A DNA stretch of 64,000 nt from Streptomyces albicerus (lineage in GTDB: Bacteria > Actinomycetota > Actinomycetes > Streptomycetales > Streptomycetaceae), in the NCBI RefSeq assembly GCF_008905045.1, contig NZ_VWMY01000052.1, forward strand, positions 1-64,000, given 5' to 3'. Under the pieces are notes generated by a model. That model was not told the DNA's origin, made no database searches, and saw only the letters and a program-made list of their open reading frames with translations. Within the stretch, counting starts at the first letter, position 1. Every line of letters begins with the position of its first letter. This document shows, piece after piece, positions 50,917-60,557 of the stretch. Both the position numbers and the translations under genes were made by a program.

Positions 50917-52158
50917 GTGATCGCCGCTCCCGAACCCGGACTGACCGAACGCGCACTGATCGACCGGGCCGTCGCTCTGCGGCCCGCGCTGCTCGAACGT
51001 CAACCGGAGACCGAGCGGTTGACGCGCTATCCGAAAGACACGCATGACGATCTTCTGCGCGCCGGCTTCTACCGGATCCTGCAGCCACGCCGCTACGGCG
51101 GATACGAGTTCGGCCTGCCGACCTTCTACCGCGTGGTCACCGAGATCGCCCGCGGCTGCCCCTCCACCGGCTGGGCGTTGTCCCTGACGGCCGCCCATGT
51201 CCTCCAAGTCGCCGCGCAGTTCGAGGAGCGGGCGCAGGACGAGATCTTCGGCGACGACGGCGACTTCCGCGCCGCGTCCACGGTCGCGCCCGTCGGCGTG
51301 GCCCAGCCGGACGGCGACGGGCATGTCGTCCTCGACGGCATCTGGCCGTACTCCTCCGGCTCGCCGTACTCCACGCACTATGTCGGCCAGACCCTGCGCG
51401 CGCCCGAGAAGCCGGGCGACCCGCCCGGGCCGCCGGTGCTGTTCGTCGCGCCGCGTGCCGTGTGGACGCTGCTCGACGACTGGCACGGCGTCCTCGGCCT
51501 GCGCGGCAGCGGGTCCAACAGCATCCGTATGGAACAGGCCCGTATCCCCGAGTACCTCACCCGCGAGGTGAGCCTGCTCGACCTGCCGGTGGAGGGCGGC
51601 ACGCCCGGTTCGAAGCTGCACGGCAACCCCCTGTACGCGGGGCGCGCGCCCAGCTTCTTCCACGGAGAGCTGGCCGCCATCATGGTCGGCACCGCGTACG
51701 CGGCCGCCGATGAGTACGCCCGGATCGTCGTCGAGCGGCCGCTGACCCTGGAACCCGACCGCACCCGAGCCGAACTCCACGACTACCAGCGTCACTTGGG
51801 CGAGGCGCTGGGCGCGATCCACACCGCGGAGGCGGCCCTTCGGCACAACGCCGAGGACTACATGGAGACCTGCCGCCGCAATGTCTCGGGCGAGGCGCAC
51901 TTCACCATCGCCGACGACAACCGCCTCGCGATCGTCTTCCTCAACGCCGGCCGCATGGCCTGGGACGCCATGCAGGGCATCCTCTTCCGCACGGCGGGCT
52001 CCCGCTACGCCCGCGACGGGGAACGGATGCAGCGCTACTTCCGGGACGCCGCCACCTACTGGTCGCACATCGGGCCGAGCATGGCCGAGCCGCTCGCCCG
52101 GCGTGTCGGCTGTGACCGGCTCGGACTGCCCTCGCACGACATCCCCCTCATTCCGTGA
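50917..52158 (+). CDS. Acyl-CoA-dehydrogenase-fold flavin-dependent monooxygenase
   Basis: The 413-residue protein belongs to the group of flavin hydroxylases with an acyl-CoA dehydrogenase fold (HsaA/HpaB-small-like): RYPKDTHDDLLRAGFYRILQP at the start, CPSTGWALSLTAAHVLQV, LRGSGSNSI and a C-terminal AWDAMQGILFRTAGSRYARDG. Such enzymes use reduced flavin and oxygen to hydroxylate aromatics or related compounds, and need a separate flavin reductase that is not seen nearby. AGGAGG precedes the GTG. It diverges from the 2-MIB operon, but a role in that pathway would be speculation. Confidence 0.85.
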   Translation: MIAAPEPGLTERALIDRAVALRPALLERQPETERLTRYPKDTHDDLLRAGFYRILQPRRYGGYEFGLPTFYRVVTEIARGCPSTGWALSLTAAHVLQVAAQFEERAQDEIFGDDGDFRAASTVAPVGVAQPDGDGHVVLDGIWPYSSGSPYSTHYVGQTLRAPEKPGDPPGPPVLFVAPRAVWTLLDDWHGVLGLRGSGSNSIRMEQARIPEYLTREVSLLDLPVEGGTPGSKLHGNPLYAGRAPSFFHGELAAIMVGTAYAAADEYARIVVERPLTLEPDRTRAELHDYQRHLGEALGAIHTAEAALRHNAEDYMETCRRNVSGEAHFTIADDNRLAIVFLNAGRMAWDAMQGILFRTAGSRYARDGERMQRYFRDAATYWSHIGPSMAEPLARRVGCDRLGLPSHDIPLIP

Positions 52159-52275
52159 GCGTTCCGTGATGCGTGGGGCAGGCATGGCACACCTCTCGGC
52201 GGGTACGCGAGCAACCGCGCCCGGGTCGGAACCCGTCCCGGGCGGCCTGTTTTCGCCACTACGTCGGGATGTGCC

Positions 52276-52683
52276 ATGGAGATTCCCTCGAACGACAACG
52301 CCATGCCGGAGGCCGAGCTGGCCCTGACCGCGCTGGCCGAGAACACCGAGGACGTCGACGCGCTCGACACCCTGGCCGGCACCGACGTGCTGGTCCCGGT
52401 GCCGGACGACGCCGACGACGAGACGGCCGGCGATCCCACCGTCGTGGCGCTGCCCGTCCTCGAACGGCCGGGTGAGGAGCCGCTGGTGCCGGTGTTCACG
52501 TCGGAGCTGCGGATGGCCGAACTGCTGCCGTATGTGTCGCGCTACCGCCTGGTGCCCCTGGGGACGCTCGCCGCCCAGTGGCCCAGCAGCGATATCTCCC
52601 TGAGCATCGACGCCAGCTCGCCGCACGGACTGACGCTCGACTCCCAGGGGGTACGCACCCTGCTGGCGCGGCCCTCGGGCTGA
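52276..52683 (+). CDS. SseB N-terminal-domain protein
   Basis: The 135-residue protein resembles the SseB N-terminal domain found widely in actinobacteria without type III secretion: an acidic first half (DVLVPVPDDADDE), then VPVFTSELRMAELLPYVSRY and an ISLSIDASSPHGLTLDSQ-like tail. Its function is unknown. It follows the monooxygenase by 117 bp on the same strand. Confidence 0.75.
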   Translation: MEIPSNDNAMPEAELALTALAENTEDVDALDTLAGTDVLVPVPDDADDETAGDPTVVALPVLERPGEEPLVPVFTSELRMAELLPYVSRYRLVPLGTLAAQWPSSDISLSIDASSPHGLTLDSQGVRTLLARPSG

Positions 52684-52900
52684 GACCGGCGCGTTGTGCC
52701 GGCGAGTCCGGGCCCGGCCGCGATGCCGGAGGGGAGCGGCCGGGCCTTGGGGCGTGGGCGGCCTCGCGCTCCCGCGCCCTGCTCCACATCGTGAAGGGAT
52801 GAACGGCGCCGACACCGCTCATCCCCGGCGCACGGGCGCCGTGATCAACGGTAGGACGACGGCGCGCCGTATGCGCTCCGCAATGCGCGGCCACTGTCCG

Positions 52901-52952
52901 GAATACGCGGTGGCCAGCGTCAACCGGAATACGCGGTGGCCAGCGTCAACCG
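52901..52952. repeat. Perfect 26-bp tandem duplication at the 3' end of the AraC gene
   Basis: The unit starting GAATACGCGGTGGCC occurs twice back to back without a mismatch. The second copy contains the AraC stop codon and the first carries the ancestral copy of the same stop, so the duplication is just downstream of and across the gene end and leaves the protein intact. Confidence 0.85.
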
Positions 52953-53932
52953 GACCGCAGCGTCTGCGAGGGCGACTCGCCGAACCGGGCCCGGTAGCGC
53001 TGCGCGAAGCGCCCGAGGTGGGCGAACCCCCACCGGTACGCCACGTCCGTGACCGTGGTCGAGGCGGGATCCGCGGCGAGCAACTGCCCCCGCACCCGCT
53101 GCAGCCGCACCTCGGTGACGTACGCCGTGGGCGACATCCCGACGTGCTTGCGGAACGCGTCCTGGAGGGCCCGCACACCGACCTGGGCGATGGCGGCCAG
53201 CCGCGCCGCGTCATAGGGCTCGGCGGGCCGCTCCTGGATGACGTCCATGACCCGCTTGACCGTCGCCAGCCGCAGCGCGGGCGCGGGCGACTCCAGCGCC
53301 TCGCGGTAGGAGTGGCCGGCGGCGAGCAACACGCCTTCCAACAGGGTCTGTTCGAGCCGCGCACGGATGAGGGGCTGATGCAGGAGACCGCGCGAGACGT
53401 CCTTCTCGAGCAGGCTCCACAACGCGAGATTCGCCCAACTGCGCCCGGGCCCCTGGGAGATGTCGATACAGGGATCGAACCGCGGCAGACGCCGCAGCGG
53501 CCTCCCGAGCAGCGTCTCCAGTCGCTCGTGCACGGCCGCCATGTCGATCTTCACGGTGAGGGCGTGGCAGTCGTCCGACCAGTCGTCCACGTGGATCCCG
53601 TGCTCCGGCTGAAGGAACAGGGCGCGCTCGGGGGTGGCGTACGTCGTCGCCTCGCGCCCCTGCCGGATGCTGAAGCGGCCGGTGAGCGGCACGGTGACGT
53701 GATACGCGCCCGGCTGGGCGAAGTCCATCGCCACCTCCGTGCCGAAGCTGACGTCGCCGACGGTCAGATGGCCGGGTTCGACCACACTGAGGCTTGTGAC
53801 GAAGTCCTGGGCGCTGCCCGTGATGTCGAGGCGAACGTCGTAGTAGTGCTCCGCGATGGCTTCGAGAGTCTCGTCGACGGAACATGTGACGTACCTGCTG
53901 AACTCGGCTGCCCCAGCCTCTTCCCCAGCCAC
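52946..53932 (-). CDS. AraC-family transcriptional regulator
   Basis: The 328-residue protein has an N-terminal AraC_binding_2/RipA-like sensory domain (PGAYHVTVPLTGRFSIRQG) and a C-terminal pair of helix-turn-helix motifs (AARLAAIAQVGVRALQDAF; VTDVAYRWGFAHLGRFAQRY). It resembles activators of aromatic or oxygenase pathways. The GTG has GGGGG upstream. Neighbours do not reveal its target; the convergent flavin monooxygenase/SseB pair is one option. Confidence 0.88.
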   Translation of the reverse strand: MAGEEAGAAEFSRYVTCSVDETLEAIAEHYYDVRLDITGSAQDFVTSLSVVEPGHLTVGDVSFGTEVAMDFAQPGAYHVTVPLTGRFSIRQGREATTYATPERALFLQPEHGIHVDDWSDDCHALTVKIDMAAVHERLETLLGRPLRRLPRFDPCIDISQGPGRSWANLALWSLLEKDVSRGLLHQPLIRARLEQTLLEGVLLAAGHSYREALESPAPALRLATVKRVMDVIQERPAEPYDAARLAAIAQVGVRALQDAFRKHVGMSPTAYVTEVRLQRVRGQLLAADPASTTVTDVAYRWGFAHLGRFAQRYRARFGESPSQTLRSG

Positions 53933-54033
53933 CGTGATGCCCCCTGAAACGGATTGCGCCGCCCCGCGCGCTGCGCTCCCCGATCATGATGGCACCGGCG
54001 CCGCCGCGACGGCCCCGCCCGGTCAGCCCCTGT

Positions 54034-55431
54034 TCACAGGCACTTTCCGGGATTGAGAATTCCCCGCGGATCGAACGTCTCCTTCAGCCTCCGCTGCAAC
54101 GCGTGTGCCGCGGGCCCCAGTTCGTCCGCGACCCACTGCCGCTTCAGCAGTCCGACCCCGTGCTCACCTGTGAGCGTGCCGCCCAGGCGCAGCGCCAGTG
54201 CGAAGATCTCGCCCGCCGCCTCCCAGGCGGCGTCCGGAAGCCGGTCCAGGGCCGGGTCCACGACGATGATGGGATGGAGATTCCCGTCGGCCGCGTGCGC
54301 GATGGTGAAGACCGGTACGTCATGGCGGACGGAGATGGCGCGGATCTCGCGGGCCGCCTCCGCCAGCCGCGAGCGGGGCACCGCGATGTCCTCGATCAGT
54401 GGACGGCCCAGCCGTTCGAGGGCGGGCAGGGCCAGGCGGCGGGCGGCCAGCAACGATTCGGCCTCGGCGGGATCGTCGGTCGTCTCGACCGTCGTCGCCG
54501 ACGGGGCGAGCAGCCGTGCGATCGCCTCCGCCTCGGCGGCCGCGCCCGCGCCGTCGCACTGTACGACGAGCAACGCCGCGCCACGCCGGCGCAGTTGGGG
54601 GTCGATGGCGTGCAGCACCGGCCCGTCCACCAGCTCCGCGAGTGCCGGTTCGACCCCCGCCCGGCCGATCGCGTACGACGCCTCGGCGGCCGCCTCGAAG
54701 GACGGGAAGTACGCGGCGAGCGTGGCTGTCGCCACGGGGACGGGCCGGAGCCGCAGCGTCGCCGAGGTGATCACCGCGAGGGTGCCCTCGGAGCCGGTGA
54801 GCAGGGCGGTCAGGTCGTAGCCGGTGACACCCTTCACCGTCCGGCGGCCGGTCCTGATCACCGTGCCGTCGGCCAGGACCGCCTCCAGGCCGAGCACGCT
54901 GTCGCGCGTCACGCCGTACTTGGCACAGCGCAGGCCGCCCGCGTTGGTCGCGATGTTCCCGCCGATCGTGGACAGGGCGGCGCTCGCCGGGTCGGGCGCG
55001 TACCGCAGACCGTGCGCACCGGCCGCCCGGTCCAGATCTGCGGTGATCACGCCCGGTTCGACGACCGCGAGCTGGTCGTCCGGTGACAGTTCTAGTACGC
55101 GGTTCATCCCGGACAGGTCGAGGACGAGAACGCCCTCGCCCGCCGTCGCGCCGCCCGACAGACCGGTGCCCGCGCCACGCGGCACGACCGGCACCCGCAG
55201 GGCATGCGCGTGCCGGAGGGTGACGGTCACGTCCTCGGTGCGCCGGGCGTGGACGACCGCGAGGGGACTGCCGTCGGAGCGGGCTCCGGAGCGGTCGGTG
55301 GCGTGCGCGGCCAGCGAGCGCGGATCGGTGGCCAGCCGGTCGGGGGAGAGGTCGCGGGCCAGCAGCCCGAGCAGCTCGGCGGCCTTCGCGGGCTCAGGAG
55401 CGGACGGGGGGACGGTCACAGGTGCGGTCAC
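54034..55431 (-). CDS. GlcD-like FAD-linked oxidase/2-hydroxyacid dehydrogenase
   Basis: The 465-residue protein has the PCMH-type FAD domain (VVPRGAGTGLSGGATAGEG; STIGGNIATNAGG) and the C-terminal FAD-oxidase domain (LTGEHGVGLLKRQW; FDPRGILNPGK) of GlcD/D-lactate dehydrogenases. It should oxidise a 2-hydroxy acid. Its GTG overlaps the stop codon of the acyl-CoA-dehydrogenase-like gene by 4 bp, making it the last gene of the organosulfur operon, where it may process the carbon skeleton left after desulfonation (inference). Confidence 0.88.
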   Translation of the reverse strand: MTAPVTVPPSAPEPAKAAELLGLLARDLSPDRLATDPRSLAAHATDRSGARSDGSPLAVVHARRTEDVTVTLRHAHALRVPVVPRGAGTGLSGGATAGEGVLVLDLSGMNRVLELSPDDQLAVVEPGVITADLDRAAGAHGLRYAPDPASAALSTIGGNIATNAGGLRCAKYGVTRDSVLGLEAVLADGTVIRTGRRTVKGVTGYDLTALLTGSEGTLAVITSATLRLRPVPVATATLAAYFPSFEAAAEASYAIGRAGVEPALAELVDGPVLHAIDPQLRRRGAALLVVQCDGAGAAAEAEAIARLLAPSATTVETTDDPAEAESLLAARRLALPALERLGRPLIEDIAVPRSRLAEAAREIRAISVRHDVPVFTIAHAADGNLHPIIVVDPALDRLPDAAWEAAGEIFALALRLGGTLTGEHGVGLLKRQWVADELGPAAHALQRRLKETFDPRGILNPGKCL

Positions 55432-56582
55432 AGGCCGAGTGCTTTCGTTCCGATGGCGAGCAGGGAGACGTCCTCCTGGGGCGCGTGCACGGGCGCGCAC
55501 TGGATGTCGCGGAAGTGCCGCTCCAGAGGGTTGCCGCGGGCCAGCCCCGGATTGCCGAGCAGCCGCACGGCCAGCTCCACGGCCTGTACGGCGTGCCGGT
55601 CGGCCAGCACCCGCGCGCCGAGAGCCTGCTCCGGCGTGTACGAGGAGTCGTCGGCGTCGACCCGCTCCGCCCCGTCGAAGATCAGCTGCTCAGCGGCGGC
55701 AAGGAGCAACTCGATCTCCCCGGCCGTCCGCCGGAACCGTTCCGTACGGGCCACCGGGTGTCCGAGATTGGCGGGCACACGCTGGTGCGCGAAGGTGTGG
55801 AAGAAGCCCTGCGCCGCGCGTGCGACCCCCAAGTAGAGCGCGGCGAGCGGGAGATGGAGGGCCGCGCCCGCCCGGTTGTCCTGCTCGCTCGCGGGACCGT
55901 GCGGACCGAGTCCGCTGACATGCTCGTAGGGGATCTCCACGTCACGGAACGCCACGTCGTGGCTGCCGCTGGCCCGCAGCCCCAGCTGGTCCCACCGGTC
56001 GGTGATCTCGACGCCGGACGTGCCGCCGGGGACCAGAAACGTGCCCACGCGCGCGTGTGGCTCGTCGGTGGTCGACCACACCAGGAACCAGTCCAGGCCC
56101 TCCGCCCCCGTCACGAACCGTTTGTCCCCGCTGATCGACCAGCCGCCCGGGGCGCGCCGCGCGACCGTGGCGGGCAGTCCGCCCCGCGCGGGGGAGCCCA
56201 GATCGGGCTCCACGCGCGCGTGGTTGATGAGTACGGGCCGCTCGCGGGACTCCTTGAGCACTCGGGCGTACAGCTCCTCGGGCCACAGCGGTTGTACCGC
56301 CTCGCGGGCGTGGGTGTTGAGTGTCATGGCCGCGATCAGGGCCACGGACGGATCGCCCCGGCCGAGCGTGTGCAGGATCCGCGCGGTCTGCTCGACACGG
56401 GCGCCCCGGCCGCCGTACCGCTCTGCGACGGTCGCGGTGAGCAGCCCCGCCTCGTGCACCACCTGGATCGACTCGGCGGGAAAGGCGCCCGACTGGTCGT
56501 AGGGCACGGCCAGTTCGGCGAGGCGCGCGGTCACGTCCGAGTTCATGCCCGAGGTCACGTCTGCGTTCTCGTCCGAGGTCAC
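55428..56582 (-). CDS. SfnB/DszC-like acyl-CoA-dehydrogenase-fold flavin enzyme
   Basis: The 384-residue protein fits the acyl-CoA dehydrogenase superfamily branch that includes the sulfur-scavenging proteins SfnB and DszC: ILHTLGRGDPSVALIAAMTL, ISGDKRFVTGAEGLDWFLV and WDQLGLRASGSHDV. It probably uses reduced flavin to attack a sulfur compound or the derived acid. Its GTG overlaps the stop codon of the upstream binding-protein gene (GTGA). It belongs to the nine-gene sulfur operon. Confidence 0.85.
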   Translation of the reverse strand: MTSDENADVTSGMNSDVTARLAELAVPYDQSGAFPAESIQVVHEAGLLTATVAERYGGRGARVEQTARILHTLGRGDPSVALIAAMTLNTHAREAVQPLWPEELYARVLKESRERPVLINHARVEPDLGSPARGGLPATVARRAPGGWSISGDKRFVTGAEGLDWFLVWSTTDEPHARVGTFLVPGGTSGVEITDRWDQLGLRASGSHDVAFRDVEIPYEHVSGLGPHGPASEQDNRAGAALHLPLAALYLGVARAAQGFFHTFAHQRVPANLGHPVARTERFRRTAGEIELLLAAAEQLIFDGAERVDADDSSYTPEQALGARVLADRHAVQAVELAVRLLGNPGLARGNPLERHFRDIQCAPVHAPQEDVSLLAIGTKALGL

Positions 56583-57601
56583 AGGGCTTTCTCCAGGTCG
56601 GTGTCGAGTGCGCGGCTCCAGAAGGACTTCACGTCCAGCTTCCCCTTCAGGGCGCCCAGTTCCGTGAAGACGTCGGCGACGTTCTGCTGCGAGGCGATGG
56701 TGTCGGCGCCGACGGTCCTGGCCTGCGTCGGGCGCTGCGCCTGCGCGTCGCGGAAGTCCTTCTCGGCCTGCGCCACGGGCTGGTGGGTGGCCTTGGCGAC
56801 GACCTCGGCGAACTCGTGCTCGCGGCCGTCCCGGATGTACGCGTACGCCTTGGTGATCCGGGCGATCAGATCGGCCGCGGCGGCCCGCTGGGCGGGGCTC
56901 TTGAGCACGCTGTCGCGGGCCGACCAGAGGAAGTTGCCGGACAGGATGTCCTTGCCCGAGCCGACCGCGACGGCGCCCTGCTGGTGGGCGGTGACGACCG
57001 ACGTGCCGTAGGAGGCGAAGGCGTCGATGCCGCCACCGTTCAGGGCCGCGAGCCCGTCGCCCGGCAGAAGTGGCTTGGCGTCGATGTCCGTCCACTTCAG
57101 CCCTGCCTGCTTCAGCAGCTCGTACAGGAAGTAGTGGGCGGTGGTGTTCTGGACGTAGCCGACCTTCTTGCCCTTCAGGCCCGCGATGTCCGTCACCTTC
57201 GAGCCCTTGCGGACGACGACCTCCTGGTTGAGGGTCGTGCCGCGCTGCACGGCGACGACCTTGAAGTTGGGGCTGCCGTCGGCCGCGGCGAAGAGCGGGG
57301 GGATCTCGCTGGAGGAGGCCAGGTCGAGCGCTCCGGCTCTGATGGCCTGGAGCTGCTGGTCACCGCTCTGGAACAGGCTCCACTTGACCTTGTACGGGGT
57401 GTCGTCGAGGTGGGCGAACTGGAGCACGGCCTCCTCGTTCTTCCATCCGGTGGCGCCGACGGCCAGCGTCACCGAGGAGAGGTCGGACGAGGACGAGGAT
57501 CCGGCCTCCGCGTCGCCCCCGCAGGCCGTGGCGAAGGGCAGCAGCAGGGTGAGCGCGGCGGTGGACGTGAGCAGGGTGCGACGGAACGTGCGACGGAACA
57601 C
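56579..57601 (-). CDS. SsuA-like sulfonate-binding lipoprotein 2
   Basis: The 340-residue protein has a basic/hydrophobic signal ending in the lipobox-like FATACGGD, then an NMT1/SsuA-type binding domain (WSLFQSGDQQLQAIRAGALDL, KGKKVGYVQNTTAHYF). It should capture an aliphatic sulfonate for the SsuBC transporter encoded in the same operon. A second binding protein is encoded upstream, so the two may differ in specificity. GGAGACTCC precedes the GTG. Confidence 0.88.
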   Translation of the reverse strand: MFRRTFRRTLLTSTAALTLLLPFATACGGDAEAGSSSSSDLSSVTLAVGATGWKNEEAVLQFAHLDDTPYKVKWSLFQSGDQQLQAIRAGALDLASSSEIPPLFAAADGSPNFKVVAVQRGTTLNQEVVVRKGSKVTDIAGLKGKKVGYVQNTTAHYFLYELLKQAGLKWTDIDAKPLLPGDGLAALNGGGIDAFASYGTSVVTAHQQGAVAVGSGKDILSGNFLWSARDSVLKSPAQRAAAADLIARITKAYAYIRDGREHEFAEVVAKATHQPVAQAEKDFRDAQAQRPTQARTVGADTIASQQNVADVFTELGALKGKLDVKSFWSRALDTDLEKAL

Positions 57602-57649
57602 GGAGTCTCCATGAGAGGAATCAATCAGCCAGGGGACGGAACGGAGGGG

Positions 57650-58750
57650 TCAGGCGGCCCGGTCGGCGGCGGCGCGGTGGGCGAGTTCCTGCCGGACCAG
57701 CGGCAGGACGTAACGGGCGTAGTCGATGGCGTCGTTGAGCGGGTCGTAGCCGCGGATCGACAGCAGGTCGCAGCTGATGTCCACGTAGTCGAGCAGTGCC
57801 TTGGCGACCGTCTCGGGGGAGCCGACCAGCGCGGTCGAGGCGCCTGCCGCGTTGGTGGCGACCGCCGGGGCCGTCCACAGGCAGCGGTCGTGCACCTCGC
57901 CCCGCTCGGCGATGTCGAGCAGCCGCTGTGAGCCGACGTTGGCGGGGCGCCCGGTGGTGCGGTAGTGGCGCAGCAGCTCGGTGTCGGCCGCCTGGTTCTT
58001 CAGCACGCCGAGCGTGCGGTGAGCCTTCTCCCAGGCGAGTTCGTCGGTGGGCGCGATGATCGGGCGGAACGACACCCAGATACGGGGACGGGGCCGCCCG
58101 GCGGCGTCCGCGACAGCGTTGACGGCGGCGATCTGCTCGGCCGTCTCCTTCAGCGGCTCGCCCCACAGCCCGAAGATGTCGCCCTGCTGCCCGCCCACCC
58201 GGTACGCGTCCTGCGACGACCCGCCCACGGACACCGGGACCAGGCCGTTCACCGGCTTCACGTCCGAGTAGTAGCCCTCGAACCTGAAGTACTTGCCCTC
58301 GTGGGACACGGGCCCGTCCGCCTGCCACACCTTTCGCAGGATCTGGATGTACTCGTCGGACCGCTCGTACCGCTCCCTCTTGTCGAGGTAGTCGCCCTCA
58401 CGGTGCTGCTCCTCGTCGCTGCCGCCGGAGATGATGTGCAGCGTCAGCCGGCCGTCGCTGATCCGGTCGAGCGTGGCGAGGGCGCGGGCCGCGTGCGTGG
58501 GGAAGACGACGCCCGGCCGGTGCGCGAGGATCGGGCGGACGCGTTCGGTGTGCGTGGCGACGAACTGGGCCACCTGAAAGGCGTCCGGCGACGCCGAGTG
58601 ATAGGCGACGAGGGTGTGGTCGAAACCGCCGTCGTCGAGAGCGCGGGCGTACTTGCGCAGGTGGTCGGGATCGAATCCGGTGCGGCTCGCCGCGGCCGGC
58701 CCCGACGCCCCCGAGTCGGTGTGCACGGCGCTGATGAACTCGACAGGCAT
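57650..58750 (-). CDS. ssuD: FMNH2-dependent alkanesulfonate monooxygenase
   Basis: The 366-residue protein is a luciferase-like monooxygenase of the SsuD type, which cleaves alkanesulfonates to aldehyde and sulfite. It contains DPDHLRKYARALDDGGFDH, FVATHTERVRPILAHRPG, the GRLTLHIISGGSDEEQHREG core and HEGKYFRFEGYY. The usual length is about 380 residues. It needs reduced FMN, and no SsuE-type reductase is visible in the window. It lies between the two binding-protein genes of the sulfur operon. Confidence 0.93.
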   Translation of the reverse strand: MPVEFISAVHTDSGASGPAAASRTGFDPDHLRKYARALDDGGFDHTLVAYHSASPDAFQVAQFVATHTERVRPILAHRPGVVFPTHAARALATLDRISDGRLTLHIISGGSDEEQHREGDYLDKRERYERSDEYIQILRKVWQADGPVSHEGKYFRFEGYYSDVKPVNGLVPVSVGGSSQDAYRVGGQQGDIFGLWGEPLKETAEQIAAVNAVADAAGRPRPRIWVSFRPIIAPTDELAWEKAHRTLGVLKNQAADTELLRHYRTTGRPANVGSQRLLDIAERGEVHDRCLWTAPAVATNAAGASTALVGSPETVAKALLDYVDISCDLLSIRGYDPLNDAIDYARYVLPLVRQELAHRAAADRAA

Positions 58751-58795
58751 GGTGAACTCCCTTGCTAGGTCAGCCGGTTGAGGGTGCGGTGACGG

Positions 58796-59776
58796 CTATT
58801 TGAGGACGGACGCGTCGGCGGACTTCGCCACGTCGACGTTCGGGTCGAGGACACCGATGCCGTGCATCAGGTCGGCCACGTCCTGGACGGTCCCGTTCAC
58901 CTCGGGCGTGACCGGCAGCACCTCGCTGTACGCGGCCGAGGCGAGGGTCTTCGCGATGGCGGGGTCGGCGCCGTTGCGCCGCACGATGGTGTCGGCGTAC
59001 GCGTCCTGGTGGGTGCCGGTCCACTTCAGGGCCGTACCGAGCCGCTTCAGGAAGTCGCCGAGCGCCGCCTTCTTCGCCGTGTCCGCGAGGGTCTTCTCGG
59101 ACGCCCCGATGAACCCGTAGCCGCTGATCCGCCCGTCGGCGCCGTCGACGAGCAGCCTGCCGCCCTGCTGGAGGCCCACCGCCTGGTAGACCCCGAAGGT
59201 CGCCCAGATCTCGACCTTCCCGGAGGAGAAGGCGGCCTGTGCGTCGGTCGGCAGCAGGTACTGGACCTTCACGTCGGAGTACTCCAGGCCGTTCTGCCGC
59301 AGCACGTTGGCGAGCAGGTACTCGGCGATGCTGCCCTTCGCGGAGGACACCACCACCTTCTTGCCCTTGAGGTCCTTGACGCTCTTCACGTCCGAGTCCT
59401 TGCGGACGACGATCCCGGTGTGCCGGCCGTCGTTCTTCAGCGCGGCGACGTTCTTGAACCTGACTCCGCCGCTGAGCGCCTGGAGCGCGGGCAGGTCCGC
59501 GGAGTACGTGGTGTCGGCGGCGCCCGCCTGTACGGCCTGGAAGAGCGGGGCCGCGCCCTCGAACTCCGCCCACTTCACCTTGTAGTCGGCGCCCTTGAGG
59601 GCACCGGACCCGGCGAATATCGTCTGCAGGGTCTTGGCCTGGTCGCCGATGGTCAGCGTGACGTCCGAGGAGCCGCCTGCCGTATCCGCGGCGGAGTCCC
59701 CTCCGCAGCTGGTCACCGTCAGCAGCGCGCTCAGGCCGAGGGCGGCGGCGAGGACGCGGAACGTGGTGCGCTTCAC
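58796..59776 (-). CDS. ssuA: SsuA-like sulfonate-binding lipoprotein 1
   Basis: The 326-residue protein has a lipoprotein signal with lipobox VTSC followed by GGD, and a periplasmic-binding fold of the SsuA/TauA type (KVKWAEFEGAAPLFQAVQAG, DLKGKKVVVSSAKGS, TFGVYQAVGLQQGG). Its GTG overlaps the stop codon of the ATPase gene by 4 bp, so it is coupled to the transporter and is probably its main receptor. Confidence 0.9.
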   Translation of the reverse strand: MKRTTFRVLAAALGLSALLTVTSCGGDSAADTAGGSSDVTLTIGDQAKTLQTIFAGSGALKGADYKVKWAEFEGAAPLFQAVQAGAADTTYSADLPALQALSGGVRFKNVAALKNDGRHTGIVVRKDSDVKSVKDLKGKKVVVSSAKGSIAEYLLANVLRQNGLEYSDVKVQYLLPTDAQAAFSSGKVEIWATFGVYQAVGLQQGGRLLVDGADGRISGYGFIGASEKTLADTAKKAALGDFLKRLGTALKWTGTHQDAYADTIVRRNGADPAIAKTLASAAYSEVLPVTPEVNGTVQDVADLMHGIGVLDPNVDVAKSADASVLK

Positions 59777-60555
59777 GAGGAATTCCCTTCAGGGGTACGG
59801 GGGCCGGGGGCATCGGAGATGCCGGTGTGGGTGACGCCGAGCCAGCCGAGCAGGCGGGCGCGCAGGGTCACGAACTCGGGTGCGGTCAGATCGCGGGGGC
59901 GGGGCAGCTCGACGGCGACCTCGTGGGCGATGCGCCCCTCGTCCATCACCAGGACCCGGTCGGCGAGCAGCAGCGCCTCCTCCACGTCATGCGTGACCAG
60001 GAGGATCGCGCAGCCGTGCCGCTCCCACAGCTCGGCGACGAGTTGCTGCACCCTGCCGCGGGTCAGTGCATCGAGGGCACCGAACGGCTCGTCCAGGAGC
60101 AGGAGTTCGGGCTCACGGACGAGGGCGCGGGCCAGCGAGACGCGCTGGGCCTGGCCGCCGGAGAGCGTCTTGGGCCAGACGTCGGCCCGCTCGGCGATGC
60201 CGACCTCGTCCAGTGCCCGCCGGGCCAGCGCCCGGTCGGGCCGCCCCGGCAGCCCCAGGACGACATTGCGCCACACCTTCAGCCAGGGCAGCAGCCGCGG
60301 CGACTGGAACGCGGCGCTGCGCCGGGCGGGCACCGTCACCTCGCCGCCGATCTCGTCGTCGAGCCCGGCCAGGACGCGCAGCAGGGTCGACTTGCCGCAG
60401 CCGCTGTGGCCGAGCAGAGCCACGAACTCGCCCTCGCGGATGTCGAGATCGAGATCGTGCAGCACGGTGTTCCCGTCGAAGGCGCGGGACAGCCCGCGGA
60501 TCTCGACACTGTTCGGCGCCGTCGTCACGGTCGTGGTCACGGTGTTCACCGTCAT
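59773..60555 (-). CDS. ssuB: Sulfonate ABC transporter ATPase
   Basis: The 260-residue ATPase has Walker A GHSGCGKST, signature LSGGQAQR, Walker B LLLLDEPFGALDA and the H-loop THDVEEAL, with the Ssu/Tau/Nit-family profile (SPRLLPWLKVWRNV). ATG 60555 follows the permease stop by 2 bp, with GAGGCG as ribosome site; the 3' end overlaps the binding-protein start. Confidence 0.93.
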   Translation of the reverse strand: MTVNTVTTTVTTAPNSVEIRGLSRAFDGNTVLHDLDLDIREGEFVALLGHSGCGKSTLLRVLAGLDDEIGGEVTVPARRSAAFQSPRLLPWLKVWRNVVLGLPGRPDRALARRALDEVGIAERADVWPKTLSGGQAQRVSLARALVREPELLLLDEPFGALDALTRGRVQQLVAELWERHGCAILLVTHDVEEALLLADRVLVMDEGRIAHEVAVELPRPRDLTAPEFVTLRARLLGWLGVTHTGISDAPGPRTPEGNSS

Positions 60556-60557
60556 GA

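Noticed and set aside
52276..52683. Type III secretion component
   Set aside because: The SseB N-terminal domain is widespread in actinobacteria without type III secretion, and no secretion genes are near.
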